Positions 38,189 through 46,097 of a stretch of DNA of 64,000 nt are shown here, piece after piece (within the stretch, counting starts at the first letter, position 1; every line of letters starts with the position of its first letter). The stretch is from Lachnospiraceae bacterium (GTDB lineage: Bacteria; Bacillota; Clostridia; Lachnospirales; Lachnospiraceae). The stretch covers positions 1 to 64,000 of the forward strand of contig JAILPS010000054.1 in assembly GCA_024699325.1 (NCBI GenBank), written 5' to 3'. The position numbers and the translations under genes are program-made. Under the pieces are notes generated by a model. The model was given only the letters and a program-made list of their open reading frames with translations, had not been told where the DNA came from and made no database searches.

Positions 38189-38241
38189 CTGTTTGGAGGC
38201 GGCGAGTTATTGATTGCATATTAATATAGGAGGAGATAATT

Positions 38242-39459
38242 ATGAAGAAATTAATGGCAATCGGTTTATCAGCTGCTATGTGTGTAAGCATGTTTGCAGG
38301 ATGCTCTAATTCATCTGACTCAAACGCCACAACAACGGCTAAGAGCGGAAACGAGGGCAGCACTTCTACAGCTCTTACAGGCACATTTAACTTAGGTCTT
38401 ATCGGACCTCTTACAGGTGGCGCAGCCCTCTACGGCAACGCTGTAAAGAACGGCGCAGAGATCGCAGTTGAGGAGATTAACGCGCTCGGCGGAGTACAGT
38501 TTAAGCTCTTCGCTGAGGATGATGAGCACGATGCAGAGAAGTCTGTAAATGCTTACAACACCCTTATCGATCAGAAGGTACAGGCTATCAACGGTACCGT
38601 AACAACAAACCCATGTGTGGCAGTTGCCGCTGAGGCATACTCAGACAGAATGTTCATGCTCACTCCATCTGCTTCATCAACAGATGTAACAGCAAACAAC
38701 GACAACGTGTTCCAGTTATGCTTCTCAGATCCTAACCAGGGTACAGCTTCAGCTCAGTACATCTCTGACAACAAGCTTGGCACCAAGATTGCGATCATCT
38801 ACAACAACTCAGATGCATATTCAACAGGTATCTACACAACATTCAAGAATAAGGCTGCAGAGCTGAACCTTGAGATCGTGTCAACAACAACATTTACAGA
38901 GGATACACAGAACGACTTCTCTGTTCAGGTTGCAGACGCTCAGGCAGCAGGCGCTGACCTTGTGTTCCTTCCTATTTACTACACACCAGCCTCACTTATT
39001 CTTAAGCAGGCTAAGGATGCAGGCTATGCTCCTACATTCTTCGGCGTTGACGGTATGGACGGTATCCTCGACATCGAGGGCTTTGACAAGTCTTTAGCAG
39101 AGGGTCTTATCCTCTTAACACCATTCTCAGCTGACGCTACAGATGAGAGAACTGTAAGCTTCGTAACAAAGTACAAGGAGAAGTACGGCGATACTCCTTC
39201 ACAGTTCGCAGCTGACGGCTACGATGTTGTTTACGCTTACTATGACGCTCTTACATTCTACGCTAACAAGAAGGGTAGCTATGACGTTACAGGCGTAAGC
39301 TATTCAGATCTTTGCGAGATTTTCATCTCTGTATTCACAGACAGCTCATTCTCTTCAAATGGTATCACAGGTAACGGAATGACATGGTCTACAGAGGGTG
39401 AGGTAACTAAGGCTCCTAAGGCTATGGTTATCAAGAACGGCGCTTACGCAGGTCTGTAA
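38242..39459 (+). CDS. livK: LIV-type ABC transporter substrate-binding lipoprotein
   Basis: 405 residues behind AGGAGGAG. Lipobox FAGC with Cys21, then a type-I periplasmic-binding fold: FNLGLIGPLTGGAALYGNAVKNGAE is the hallmark start of the Leu/Ile/Val-binding family. It delivers branched-chain amino acids or a related compound to LivHM. The ligand cannot be read from sequence; urea or other small amides are alternatives. Confidence 0.92.
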   Translation: MKKLMAIGLSAAMCVSMFAGCSNSSDSNATTTAKSGNEGSTSTALTGTFNLGLIGPLTGGAALYGNAVKNGAEIAVEEINALGGVQFKLFAEDDEHDAEKSVNAYNTLIDQKVQAINGTVTTNPCVAVAAEAYSDRMFMLTPSASSTDVTANNDNVFQLCFSDPNQGTASAQYISDNKLGTKIAIIYNNSDAYSTGIYTTFKNKAAELNLEIVSTTTFTEDTQNDFSVQVADAQAAGADLVFLPIYYTPASLILKQAKDAGYAPTFFGVDGMDGILDIEGFDKSLAEGLILLTPFSADATDERTVSFVTKYKEKYGDTPSQFAADGYDVVYAYYDALTFYANKKGSYDVTGVSYSDLCEIFISVFTDSSFSSNGITGNGMTWSTEGEVTKAPKAMVIKNGAYAGL

Positions 39460-39490
39460 TCACCCCCAAATACTAAGTTTTCTATCTGGC

Positions 39491-39512
39491 GGGGCTGTCT
39501 GTTGGCAGCCCC
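39491..39512 (+). terminator. Hairpin between livK and livH
   Basis: GGGGCTG pairs with CAGCCCC around an 8-nt loop, with only a weak T-run. It probably lowers read-through or protects the livK message, giving more binding protein than permease. Confidence 0.65.
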
Positions 39513-39547
39513 ACTTTGCAATATTACCGCGAAAGAGAGGTTTACTT

Positions 39548-40426
39548 ATGGCATTTATTCAGAACCTGATCAATGGAATTGGTCTTGGCAGCGTTTATGC
39601 TATAATTGCGCTCGGCTATACCATGGTATACGGTATCGCCAAAATGCTCAACTTTGCCCATGGTGACATCATCATGATCGGCGGATACGTGGCGTTCTGT
39701 ACATACACATATCTGGGATGGCCTGTTGTCGCTGCGATTGTAGCGTCCATTATCATATGTACGCTTTTGGGCATCACCGTGGAGTTTTTAGCGTATAAGC
39801 CACTGAGAGGTGCCACAAGCTTAGCGGTTTTAATCACCGCCATCGGCGTTTCATACTTCCTGCAGAATATCGCGCTCATCATCTGGACGAGCAACACGAA
39901 GTCATTCCCTAACATGGTTTCCTTCATGCCGTCCGTAAGCATAGGCGATATCACGATCTCAGGAACAACCATCATAACGATATTTGCATGTATCCTTATC
40001 ATGGTGGGTCTGACAACATTTACATCCAAGACGAAGCTCGGCAAGGCCATGAGAGCGGTCTCTGAGGACAGGGGCGCGGCAGAGCTCATGGGCATCAATG
40101 TAAATGTCACCATATCCCTCACATTTGCTATCGGCTCAGGACTGGCTGCCATCGCGGCAATCCTGTTCTTGTCAGCATATCCAACGCTTATTCCAACAAC
40201 AGGCTCCATGCCAGGTATCAAAGCCTTCACCGCAGCGGTATTTGGCGGAATTGGCTCCATCCCGGGAGCGCTTATCGGAGGTATTCTCTTAGGCGTTATC
40301 GAGATCTTAGCCAAGGCGTATATATCAACACAGCTCTCAGACGCAATCGTGTTTGCGGTGCTTATAATAGTGCTCATCTTTAAGCCAACAGGACTTCTTG
40401 GCAAGAAGATCAGAGAGAAAGTGTAG
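39548..40426 (+). CDS. livH: LIV-type ABC transporter permease LivH
   Basis: 292 residues with about eight hydrophobic segments. The family start FIQNLINGIGLGSVYAIIAL and the block AFTAAVFGGIGSIPGALIGG are characteristic of HAAT-family inner permeases. It is followed by livM after 8 bp. Confidence 0.95.
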   Translation: MAFIQNLINGIGLGSVYAIIALGYTMVYGIAKMLNFAHGDIIMIGGYVAFCTYTYLGWPVVAAIVASIIICTLLGITVEFLAYKPLRGATSLAVLITAIGVSYFLQNIALIIWTSNTKSFPNMVSFMPSVSIGDITISGTTIITIFACILIMVGLTTFTSKTKLGKAMRAVSEDRGAAELMGINVNVTISLTFAIGSGLAAIAAILFLSAYPTLIPTTGSMPGIKAFTAAVFGGIGSIPGALIGGILLGVIEILAKAYISTQLSDAIVFAVLIIVLIFKPTGLLGKKIREKV

Positions 40427-40434
40427 GTGACGGT

Positions 40435-41493
40435 ATGAAGAAAATGATTAACAAAAGTACAGTCACAAGTTTTATCAATTACGGAATAGTGATCGCGCTG
40501 TTTGCGGTGTTCCAGACGCTTAGCGCCACGGGCAACTTAAGCCGCCAGCTGACAGGTCTCTTGATTCCTATCTGCGCGTACGTCATCATGGCGCTTGCGC
40601 TCAACCTAGTGGTCGGCATCTCAGGAGAGCTTAGCCTGGGACATGCGGGCTTCATGAGCGTGGGAGCGTTCAGCGGCGTCATCACAGCGGCAGCGCTTCA
40701 AAACAGCGTTACCAACGACGTGGCAAGATTTGTCATCGCGGTGGTTGTTGCAGCCCTGATTGCGGCTATCGCAGGTCTTATAATCGGAATTCCGGTTCTC
40801 AGACTCAGGGGCGACTATCTTGCGATTGTAACCCTGGCATTTGGCGAGATCATCAAAAATGTCCTGACATGCCTCTACATCGGCGTGGATTCCAAGGGTC
40901 TTCACATAAGCGCTGTAAGCGAGGAGGCGCTCGGGCTTGAGGCCACGGGCAAAGCCATAGTCAAGGGTCCCATGGGCGCGGTTGGTATCATGAAGATATC
41001 CACATTTATATCGGGCATTATTCTGGTGCTCATAGCGCTTTTTGTAATTCAGAACCTAATCAACAGCCGCACGGGTCGCGCCATCAAAGCCATCCGTGAC
41101 AACCGTATCGCCGCTGAGGCCTGCGGTTTAAATGTTGTAAAATACAAGCTCATCGCGTTTGTGACAAGCGCAGCCATCGCGGGAAGCGCCGGCGCACTCT
41201 ACGCCATGAACTATTCGTCAATCACACCTAAGAAGTTTGATTTTAACACCTCCATTCTGGTGCTCGTCTTCGTGGTGCTTGGCGGTATCGGAAACCTGAC
41301 GGGCTCCATCATCGCAGCCATCGTGCTTGTTGCGCTGCCTGAGCTTCTTCGAGAGTTCAGCGACTACAGAATGCTCGTGTATGCAGTGGTGCTCATCTTA
41401 GTCATGATCATCTCTAACAACCAGAAGACAAGAGCCTTCATCGGCAAAATCTTTGGCGTGTTTAAGAAGAAAAAGGAAGGGGAGGACAACTGA
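40435..41493 (+). CDS. livM: LIV-type ABC transporter permease LivM
   Basis: 352 residues, multi-spanning. The signatures LNLVVGISGELSLGHAGFMSVGA and VLRLRGDYLAIVTLAFGEI are typical of LivM. The C-terminus is basic (FKKKKEGEDN). livG begins one base after its stop codon. Confidence 0.95.
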   Translation: MKKMINKSTVTSFINYGIVIALFAVFQTLSATGNLSRQLTGLLIPICAYVIMALALNLVVGISGELSLGHAGFMSVGAFSGVITAAALQNSVTNDVARFVIAVVVAALIAAIAGLIIGIPVLRLRGDYLAIVTLAFGEIIKNVLTCLYIGVDSKGLHISAVSEEALGLEATGKAIVKGPMGAVGIMKISTFISGIILVLIALFVIQNLINSRTGRAIKAIRDNRIAAEACGLNVVKYKLIAFVTSAAIAGSAGALYAMNYSSITPKKFDFNTSILVLVFVVLGGIGNLTGSIIAAIVLVALPELLREFSDYRMLVYAVVLILVMIISNNQKTRAFIGKIFGVFKKKKEGEDN

Positions 41494-41494
41494 T

Positions 41495-42358
41495 ATGGCA
41501 AACAAAGAAGAAGTTAAGCTTGTTTCGGTTCCAAGCCCGAACCTTATCCCGGAGAGAGATGTGAACTCGTCTCCCATCCTCGAGGTTTCACATTTAGGAA
41601 TTGACTTCGGCGGTCTGACAGCGGTTGAGGACTTCAACATGGCCATAGGGCGCACGGAGATCGGCGGACTTATCGGACCTAACGGCGCCGGCAAGACCAC
41701 AATATTCAACCTTCTCACGAAGGTTTACCAGCCCACCAGAGGCACCATCATGTTGGACGGCTTAGACACCGCCAACATGAACACCATACAGGTCAACAAG
41801 GCGGGCATCGCCAGAACATTTCAGAACATAAGACTGTTTGACAAGCTTACCGTTGAGGAAAATGTCAAGATCGGCCTCCACAACCAGATGGGCTACTCTG
41901 CAGCGACCGGCGTTTTCCGACTTCCGAAATACTGGAAGACAGAGAAGGCCATGCACGAGAAGGCACTTGAGCTTCTGAGCATATTTAATATGCAGGACAT
42001 GGCAAACTTCGCCGCAGGTTCACTTCCCTACGGCGCACAGAGAAGGCTGGAGATCGTGAGAGCGCTCGCCACCAACCCGAAGCTTCTCCTGCTTGACGAG
42101 CCGGCTGCCGGCATGAACCCTTCAGAGACCGCAGAGCTTATGGAAAACATCAGGAAGATCCGCGACGAATTCAAGATTGCGATCCTCTTAATCGAGCACG
42201 ATATGAACTTAGTCATGGGAATCTGCGAGGCCATAGCCGTGTTAAACTTCGGCAAGGTTATCGCCAAGGGAACACCTACACAGATACAGAATAATCCTGC
42301 GGTTATCGAGGCTTACTTAGGTAAGCAGGCGCAGGAAGAGCTTAAGAAGGAGGTCTGA
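41495..42358 (+). CDS. livG: LIV-type ABC transporter ATP-binding protein LivG
   Basis: 287 residues from the ATG at 41495 (GGGGAGG upstream); an earlier in-frame start lies within livM. Walker A GPNGAGKTT, an unusual SLPYGAQRRLEIVRAL signature typical of LivG, Walker B LLLLDEPAAGMN and the H-loop LLIEHDM. An N-terminal extension of about 25 residues precedes the ATPase core. Confidence 0.95.
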   Translation: MANKEEVKLVSVPSPNLIPERDVNSSPILEVSHLGIDFGGLTAVEDFNMAIGRTEIGGLIGPNGAGKTTIFNLLTKVYQPTRGTIMLDGLDTANMNTIQVNKAGIARTFQNIRLFDKLTVEENVKIGLHNQMGYSAATGVFRLPKYWKTEKAMHEKALELLSIFNMQDMANFAAGSLPYGAQRRLEIVRALATNPKLLLLDEPAAGMNPSETAELMENIRKIRDEFKIAILLIEHDMNLVMGICEAIAVLNFGKVIAKGTPTQIQNNPAVIEAYLGKQAQEELKKEV

Positions 42359-42359
42359 C

Positions 42360-43070
42360 ATGGGAGAGATACTTAAGGTTTCGGATCTTCACGTTTATTA
42401 CGGCAACATTCACGCCATCAAGGGCGTATCATTTAATGTAAATGAGGGCGAGATCGTCACGCTTATCGGAGCCAACGGCGCCGGCAAGACGACCACCATG
42501 AACACAATAGCAGGACTCTTAAAGCCCCGCCAGGGAGAGATAGAGTTTGACGGAAGCAGCATCGTGGGAGTTCCGGCCCACAAGATGGTTTACAAGGGAA
42601 TGGCTCTGTGCCCTGAGGGACGAAGAGTGTTCTTACAGCTGTCCGTCAAGGAAAACCTGGACATGGGCGCCTATTCAAGACCTGCTGCTGAGATTGAGGA
42701 GTCGCTCGAGAAGGTGTACGCGCATTTCCCGAGACTTAAGGAGAGATCCAAGCAGGTTGCGGGAACCCTCTCAGGCGGTGAGCAGCAGATGCTCGCCATG
42801 GGCCGAGCTCTCATGAGTAAGCCCAAGCTTCTCATGCTAGACGAGCCATCCATGGGTCTGGCGCCAATCCTCGTTGAGGAGATTTTTGAGATTATTAAGG
42901 AGCTTAACAAGGCCGGCACGACCATACTTTTGGTTGAGCAGAACGCCCGCATGGCGCTTAGCATCGCTGACAGAGGCTATGTTATAAGCACGGGCAATAT
43001 TTCCCTCACGGGAACCGGTCAGGAGCTTCTCACAAACGACGACGTAAGGAAGGCTTACCTCGGAGGCTGA
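42360..43070 (+). CDS. livF: LIV-type ABC transporter ATP-binding protein LivF
   Basis: 236 residues: Walker A GANGAGKTT, signature LSGGEQQMLAMGRAL, Walker B LLMLDEPSMGLAP, H-loop LLVEQNA. It forms the ATPase pair with LivG. The next gene starts 2 bp after its stop. Confidence 0.95.
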   Translation: MGEILKVSDLHVYYGNIHAIKGVSFNVNEGEIVTLIGANGAGKTTTMNTIAGLLKPRQGEIEFDGSSIVGVPAHKMVYKGMALCPEGRRVFLQLSVKENLDMGAYSRPAAEIEESLEKVYAHFPRLKERSKQVAGTLSGGEQQMLAMGRALMSKPKLLMLDEPSMGLAPILVEEIFEIIKELNKAGTTILLVEQNARMALSIADRGYVISTGNISLTGTGQELLTNDDVRKAYLGG

Positions 43071-43072
43071 TA

Positions 43073-44155
43073 ATGAAGAGTAGAGTTAATATCTGCCTTA
43101 TCGTTTTGGAGGTGGCTGTGGCGGCGGTTCTGATCGCCTGCCTGGTCATGTTTGGAAGGAATAAGGTGAATGATGAATTAACCCTGGCTGATATCAAAAA
43201 GGAACTGCTCTCGGACATGGATCTTGAGAGCAGTTTTCGCATATCGGACAGCTTAGGGCTTAAGAAGTATTACGCCCTCACGGCCACGGACTATGAGGAC
43301 TTCCTCCTATATCTGCCCGCGTCAAACATGGACGCAAGCGAGCTTCTCATAATTGTGCTAAATGATGAGAGCCAGGCGACAGATGTGGTGGAGGCCTGCA
43401 GGGCCAGACTTATCCAGGAGAAGAGCGTGTTTGAAAACTACGGCGTGGACCAGATGGAGCTGTTAAACAGCGCAAAGCTCCTTCAGGCGGGCCGATATAT
43501 CATGTTTGCAGTTTGTGCAAATGCGGATGATTTGGCGCAAGAGTTTGAGAAAATGGTGGGTAGTTCACAGGATTTATCCACAATAGAACGTGAGGAAACG
43601 GTGGATACTAACAAGTTATCCACTTTATCCACAGAAGAAACGACAATTGTGGATAATTCTGAGCCGGAAACACCACAGACATATGATGCGCATACACAGG
43701 AAATATTAGACGATGCCGGGTATTATTACAAATATTACTCGGCTGTTTCTTTAGTGTACAGCGTGAAGAGCGAAGTGTTTGACGCAGAGAAGTTTTTGCA
43801 GGTGTACGAGCAGATAGCAGGCGAAAGCCTTGAGGATTATTTTACGGATGAGCACTGGGGGATAAATGAGGGCGGCAACTCCTTAAACCTCTATGCCACT
43901 GAGAAGTTATATGTGAGCGGAAATATGGACAGCTATCTGTGGATGGCCAGAGCCATCCACGCTTTTAGCCTTATTCGCGACAGGCATGAGGGGGATGAGG
44001 AGTGGGATAACCCCGACTCCCTTAAGCCCCAGTTTCACTGCCACGTGCTGTATGCCGGCGCGGCCAAGACGCCCTGGAATATCGAGAGCTACCGCACGGA
44101 GACATCATTTATAAAGATTATGATGGCGAGGGGGAACCCGCAGCCGTCTGAATGA
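43073..44155 (+). CDS. Membrane-anchored DUF4358 protein with a DUF2599-like C-terminal domain
   Basis: 360 residues. N-terminal membrane segment (about 6-26), a DUF4358-type domain (about 30-160; LKKYYALTATDYEDFLLYLP), a T/E/S linker (165-200) and a C-terminal part resembling DUF2599 (EEWDNPDSLKPQFHCHV, then TPWNIESYRTE). Function unknown; it is likely exposed outside the membrane. It is tightly linked to livF (2 bp) but probably not part of the transporter. Its linker DNA contains a cluster of DnaA boxes. The 3' end overlaps the convergent gene by 38 bp. Confidence 0.75.
   Translation: MKSRVNICLIVLEVAVAAVLIACLVMFGRNKVNDELTLADIKKELLSDMDLESSFRISDSLGLKKYYALTATDYEDFLLYLPASNMDASELLIIVLNDESQATDVVEACRARLIQEKSVFENYGVDQMELLNSAKLLQAGRYIMFAVCANADDLAQEFEKMVGSSQDLSTIEREETVDTNKLSTLSTEETTIVDNSEPETPQTYDAHTQEILDDAGYYYKYYSAVSLVYSVKSEVFDAEKFLQVYEQIAGESLEDYFTDEHWGINEGGNSLNLYATEKLYVSGNMDSYLWMARAIHAFSLIRDRHEGDEEWDNPDSLKPQFHCHVLYAGAAKTPWNIESYRTETSFIKIMMARGNPQPSE
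43574..43656. other. Intragenic DnaA-box cluster
   Basis: Three perfect boxes, TTATCCACA at 43574-43582 and 43625-43633 and TGTGGATAA at 43648-43656, plus TTATCCACT (43616-43624, one mismatch) and GGTGGATAC (43600-43608, two mismatches), all within 83 bp of coding sequence for a disordered linker. The density rivals that of oriC. A DnaA-titration role like datA or the B. subtilis DnaA-box clusters is plausible but untested. Confidence 0.75.
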
Positions 44156-46085
44156 TTAACTCTATGTATCTTGCAAAAACGCCTGTCCACGCCTTATTAA
44201 AGTGTATGCCGTCTGCGAGATAGCAGTTCTGGCGCACCATCCAGTAGGTGTCGATGTAGGTGACATCGGTGGACTCGCAGGCCTGCGACAGTCTGATGGA
44301 GAAGTACATAGCGCGGGTGAGGTCCGGTCTTGTGGCGCCAAATTCTTCGCTTGGCGGGAGCATGGAGCAGATGTAGACCTTCACATTTGGCAGGTATGAC
44401 TTAAGCTTCGTCACCAGATCTAAGTAGGCGTAGGCGTAGTCTTCGTAGTCCTGCAGATTGTCGCCGTTTTGGAAGTGGTTGGCGTCATTTAGACCTGTGA
44501 AAAACACAACGTTTTTGGGATTGAACTGGGCGGCGGTCTGGATGACCTCGCCCAGTTGCGTTATATTGGCACCTCGGCTGTAGAAGACGTGGGCCTCGTC
44601 GAGATAGCCGTATTCGAGAAGCATCTGTGCCATGGAATCGCCTATGAATATGGTGTCGGACAGTGACGCGCGAAGGGTGGCAATCTCCTCAGTGCCCATG
44701 TCAGGAATCTCGCCGTCAAGCACCTCGCTGTAGCGGGAGATAAACTCCTCGATGATCTTAGAAGGGTCAACGGTTGTCTCCTCCTCGGTGGTCTCTGCCT
44801 CTACACTGCTCTCCTCCATGGGCTCAGTCTCAAACGGATATGCCCACTCGGTGGTGGTCTCGGGCTCGGTCTGCGCCTCAGTGGTCTCAGGAACAGTCAC
44901 CTCGGGCTCGATTTCAGAGGGGTCCGGCACAGGGATGTCTGAGAATATGAGCCTTAGGGAGCCGTCCTCCATGAAGGTGTTCAGGTTATAGAAGAAGAGC
45001 ACCTGGTCATAGTTTTTCTCAAGCATCAGCATGTTAATGTCGTCGTAGTAGTATCTGGGGTCAACTATGTCAATCTCAGAGTATTTGTCAAGAAGCAGGG
45101 GCAGGAAGCAGTTAAAGTAGGAATCCTTAAAAACCAGGAGTTTGCCTGCATCCGCCACGTCCGTCTTAATGTTTATTCTGGAGGCGTTGCCGCCTAAGAA
45201 AACCGTGTAGGGGTCGGCGCTGGTGGCATTCTCTCTCACAAAAACACTGTCGCTAACGCAGAGCGTGGACATATTGGTCACGGTGTATGAGACAAGTGGC
45301 GGATAGATAAGCGTCACGGCGTCCGGGGTTTTAACCTTAAAACCGCTCTTTTTGGCGAGGGAGCCCACAAAATCCGTGGTCACGGTCTCGCTTGTCACGT
45401 TGGTGGCGCTGTCCTTATCAAGCAGAGCGCACACCTCGTCCAAAACGCTATATGCCGCCTGGGTGGTCCAGTGGTGGTCCGTGCGGTAGTAGACCTGCGT
45501 GGAGGTGGTTTTAAGAGATGCAAGCTCATCATAGAGCCACAGAAAATCAACCCTGCCGCTTAGAAGCATATCTATGTATGTGGCGGTCTCGGTCTGGTCG
45601 TGGTTTATGGCAAATGCGGGCAGTTTATCGCTAAGGACCGACGAAGCATTTGGCACCAGGACGAAGGCGGTTTTGACCTTATAGTCCGCTGCAAATGCGT
45701 TGATGAGCCTGATGGTCTCCATAAGCTTATCGCCATCCGGCTCCTCGCTCTTCTCGATGAGATAGCCGTCCTTACCCCTGTAGACGCCCTGTGAATAGTC
45801 CCGTCCGAGGGCCTCAGAGTAGGCGATTCTAAGTGAAACGAAGCCGTCCCTTAGGGCCATCTGGTCTGAAACGTACTCCTCAAACTCCCTGGTAAACTGG
45901 CCAGATATGAGCCTTTCCCAGGTAAACTTAGGAAAAGCGGCGAGGCTTCTGTTTTCCGTCTCGCTTAACTCTCTGTCAGGCAGGGCGATGCACAGAATCG
46001 TGACAAGAAGCACCATGGCCGCAAATATATATGCAAATGTCTTATAAAACCTCTTGAGCTTAAGCTTTGAAGCGTCCGTAGCCAT
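44118..46085 (-). CDS. Membrane protein with AlgX/AlgJ-like DHHW domain fused to an SGNH hydrolase
   Basis: 655 residues. N-terminal membrane segment (about 15-35), then an extracellular DHHW domain with Asp203-His204-His205-Trp206, a T/E/P-rich linker (about 390-450), and a GDSL/SGNH domain with IGDS (Ser484), GLND (531-534) and DGIHF (Asp625, His628). It lies 12 bp downstream of the MBOAT gene, the classic pairing for transfer of acyl groups (usually acetyl) onto extracellular polysaccharide. It carries two esterase/transferase-like modules in one chain. Its substrate is unknown. Confidence 0.9.
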   Translation of the reverse strand: MATDASKLKLKRFYKTFAYIFAAMVLLVTILCIALPDRELSETENRSLAAFPKFTWERLISGQFTREFEEYVSDQMALRDGFVSLRIAYSEALGRDYSQGVYRGKDGYLIEKSEEPDGDKLMETIRLINAFAADYKVKTAFVLVPNASSVLSDKLPAFAINHDQTETATYIDMLLSGRVDFLWLYDELASLKTTSTQVYYRTDHHWTTQAAYSVLDEVCALLDKDSATNVTSETVTTDFVGSLAKKSGFKVKTPDAVTLIYPPLVSYTVTNMSTLCVSDSVFVRENATSADPYTVFLGGNASRINIKTDVADAGKLLVFKDSYFNCFLPLLLDKYSEIDIVDPRYYYDDINMLMLEKNYDQVLFFYNLNTFMEDGSLRLIFSDIPVPDPSEIEPEVTVPETTEAQTEPETTTEWAYPFETEPMEESSVEAETTEEETTVDPSKIIEEFISRYSEVLDGEIPDMGTEEIATLRASLSDTIFIGDSMAQMLLEYGYLDEAHVFYSRGANITQLGEVIQTAAQFNPKNVVFFTGLNDANHFQNGDNLQDYEDYAYAYLDLVTKLKSYLPNVKVYICSMLPPSEEFGATRPDLTRAMYFSIRLSQACESTDVTYIDTYWMVRQNCYLADGIHFNKAWTGVFARYIELIIQTAAGSPSPS

Positions 46086-46097
46086 AGTGCCTCCCTT

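Noticed and set aside
38120-38240. Known riboswitch (guanidine, ppGpp/PRPP, glutamine) before livK
   Set aside because: The leader before the terminator is only about 35 nt, and none of the conserved cores of those classes could be matched.
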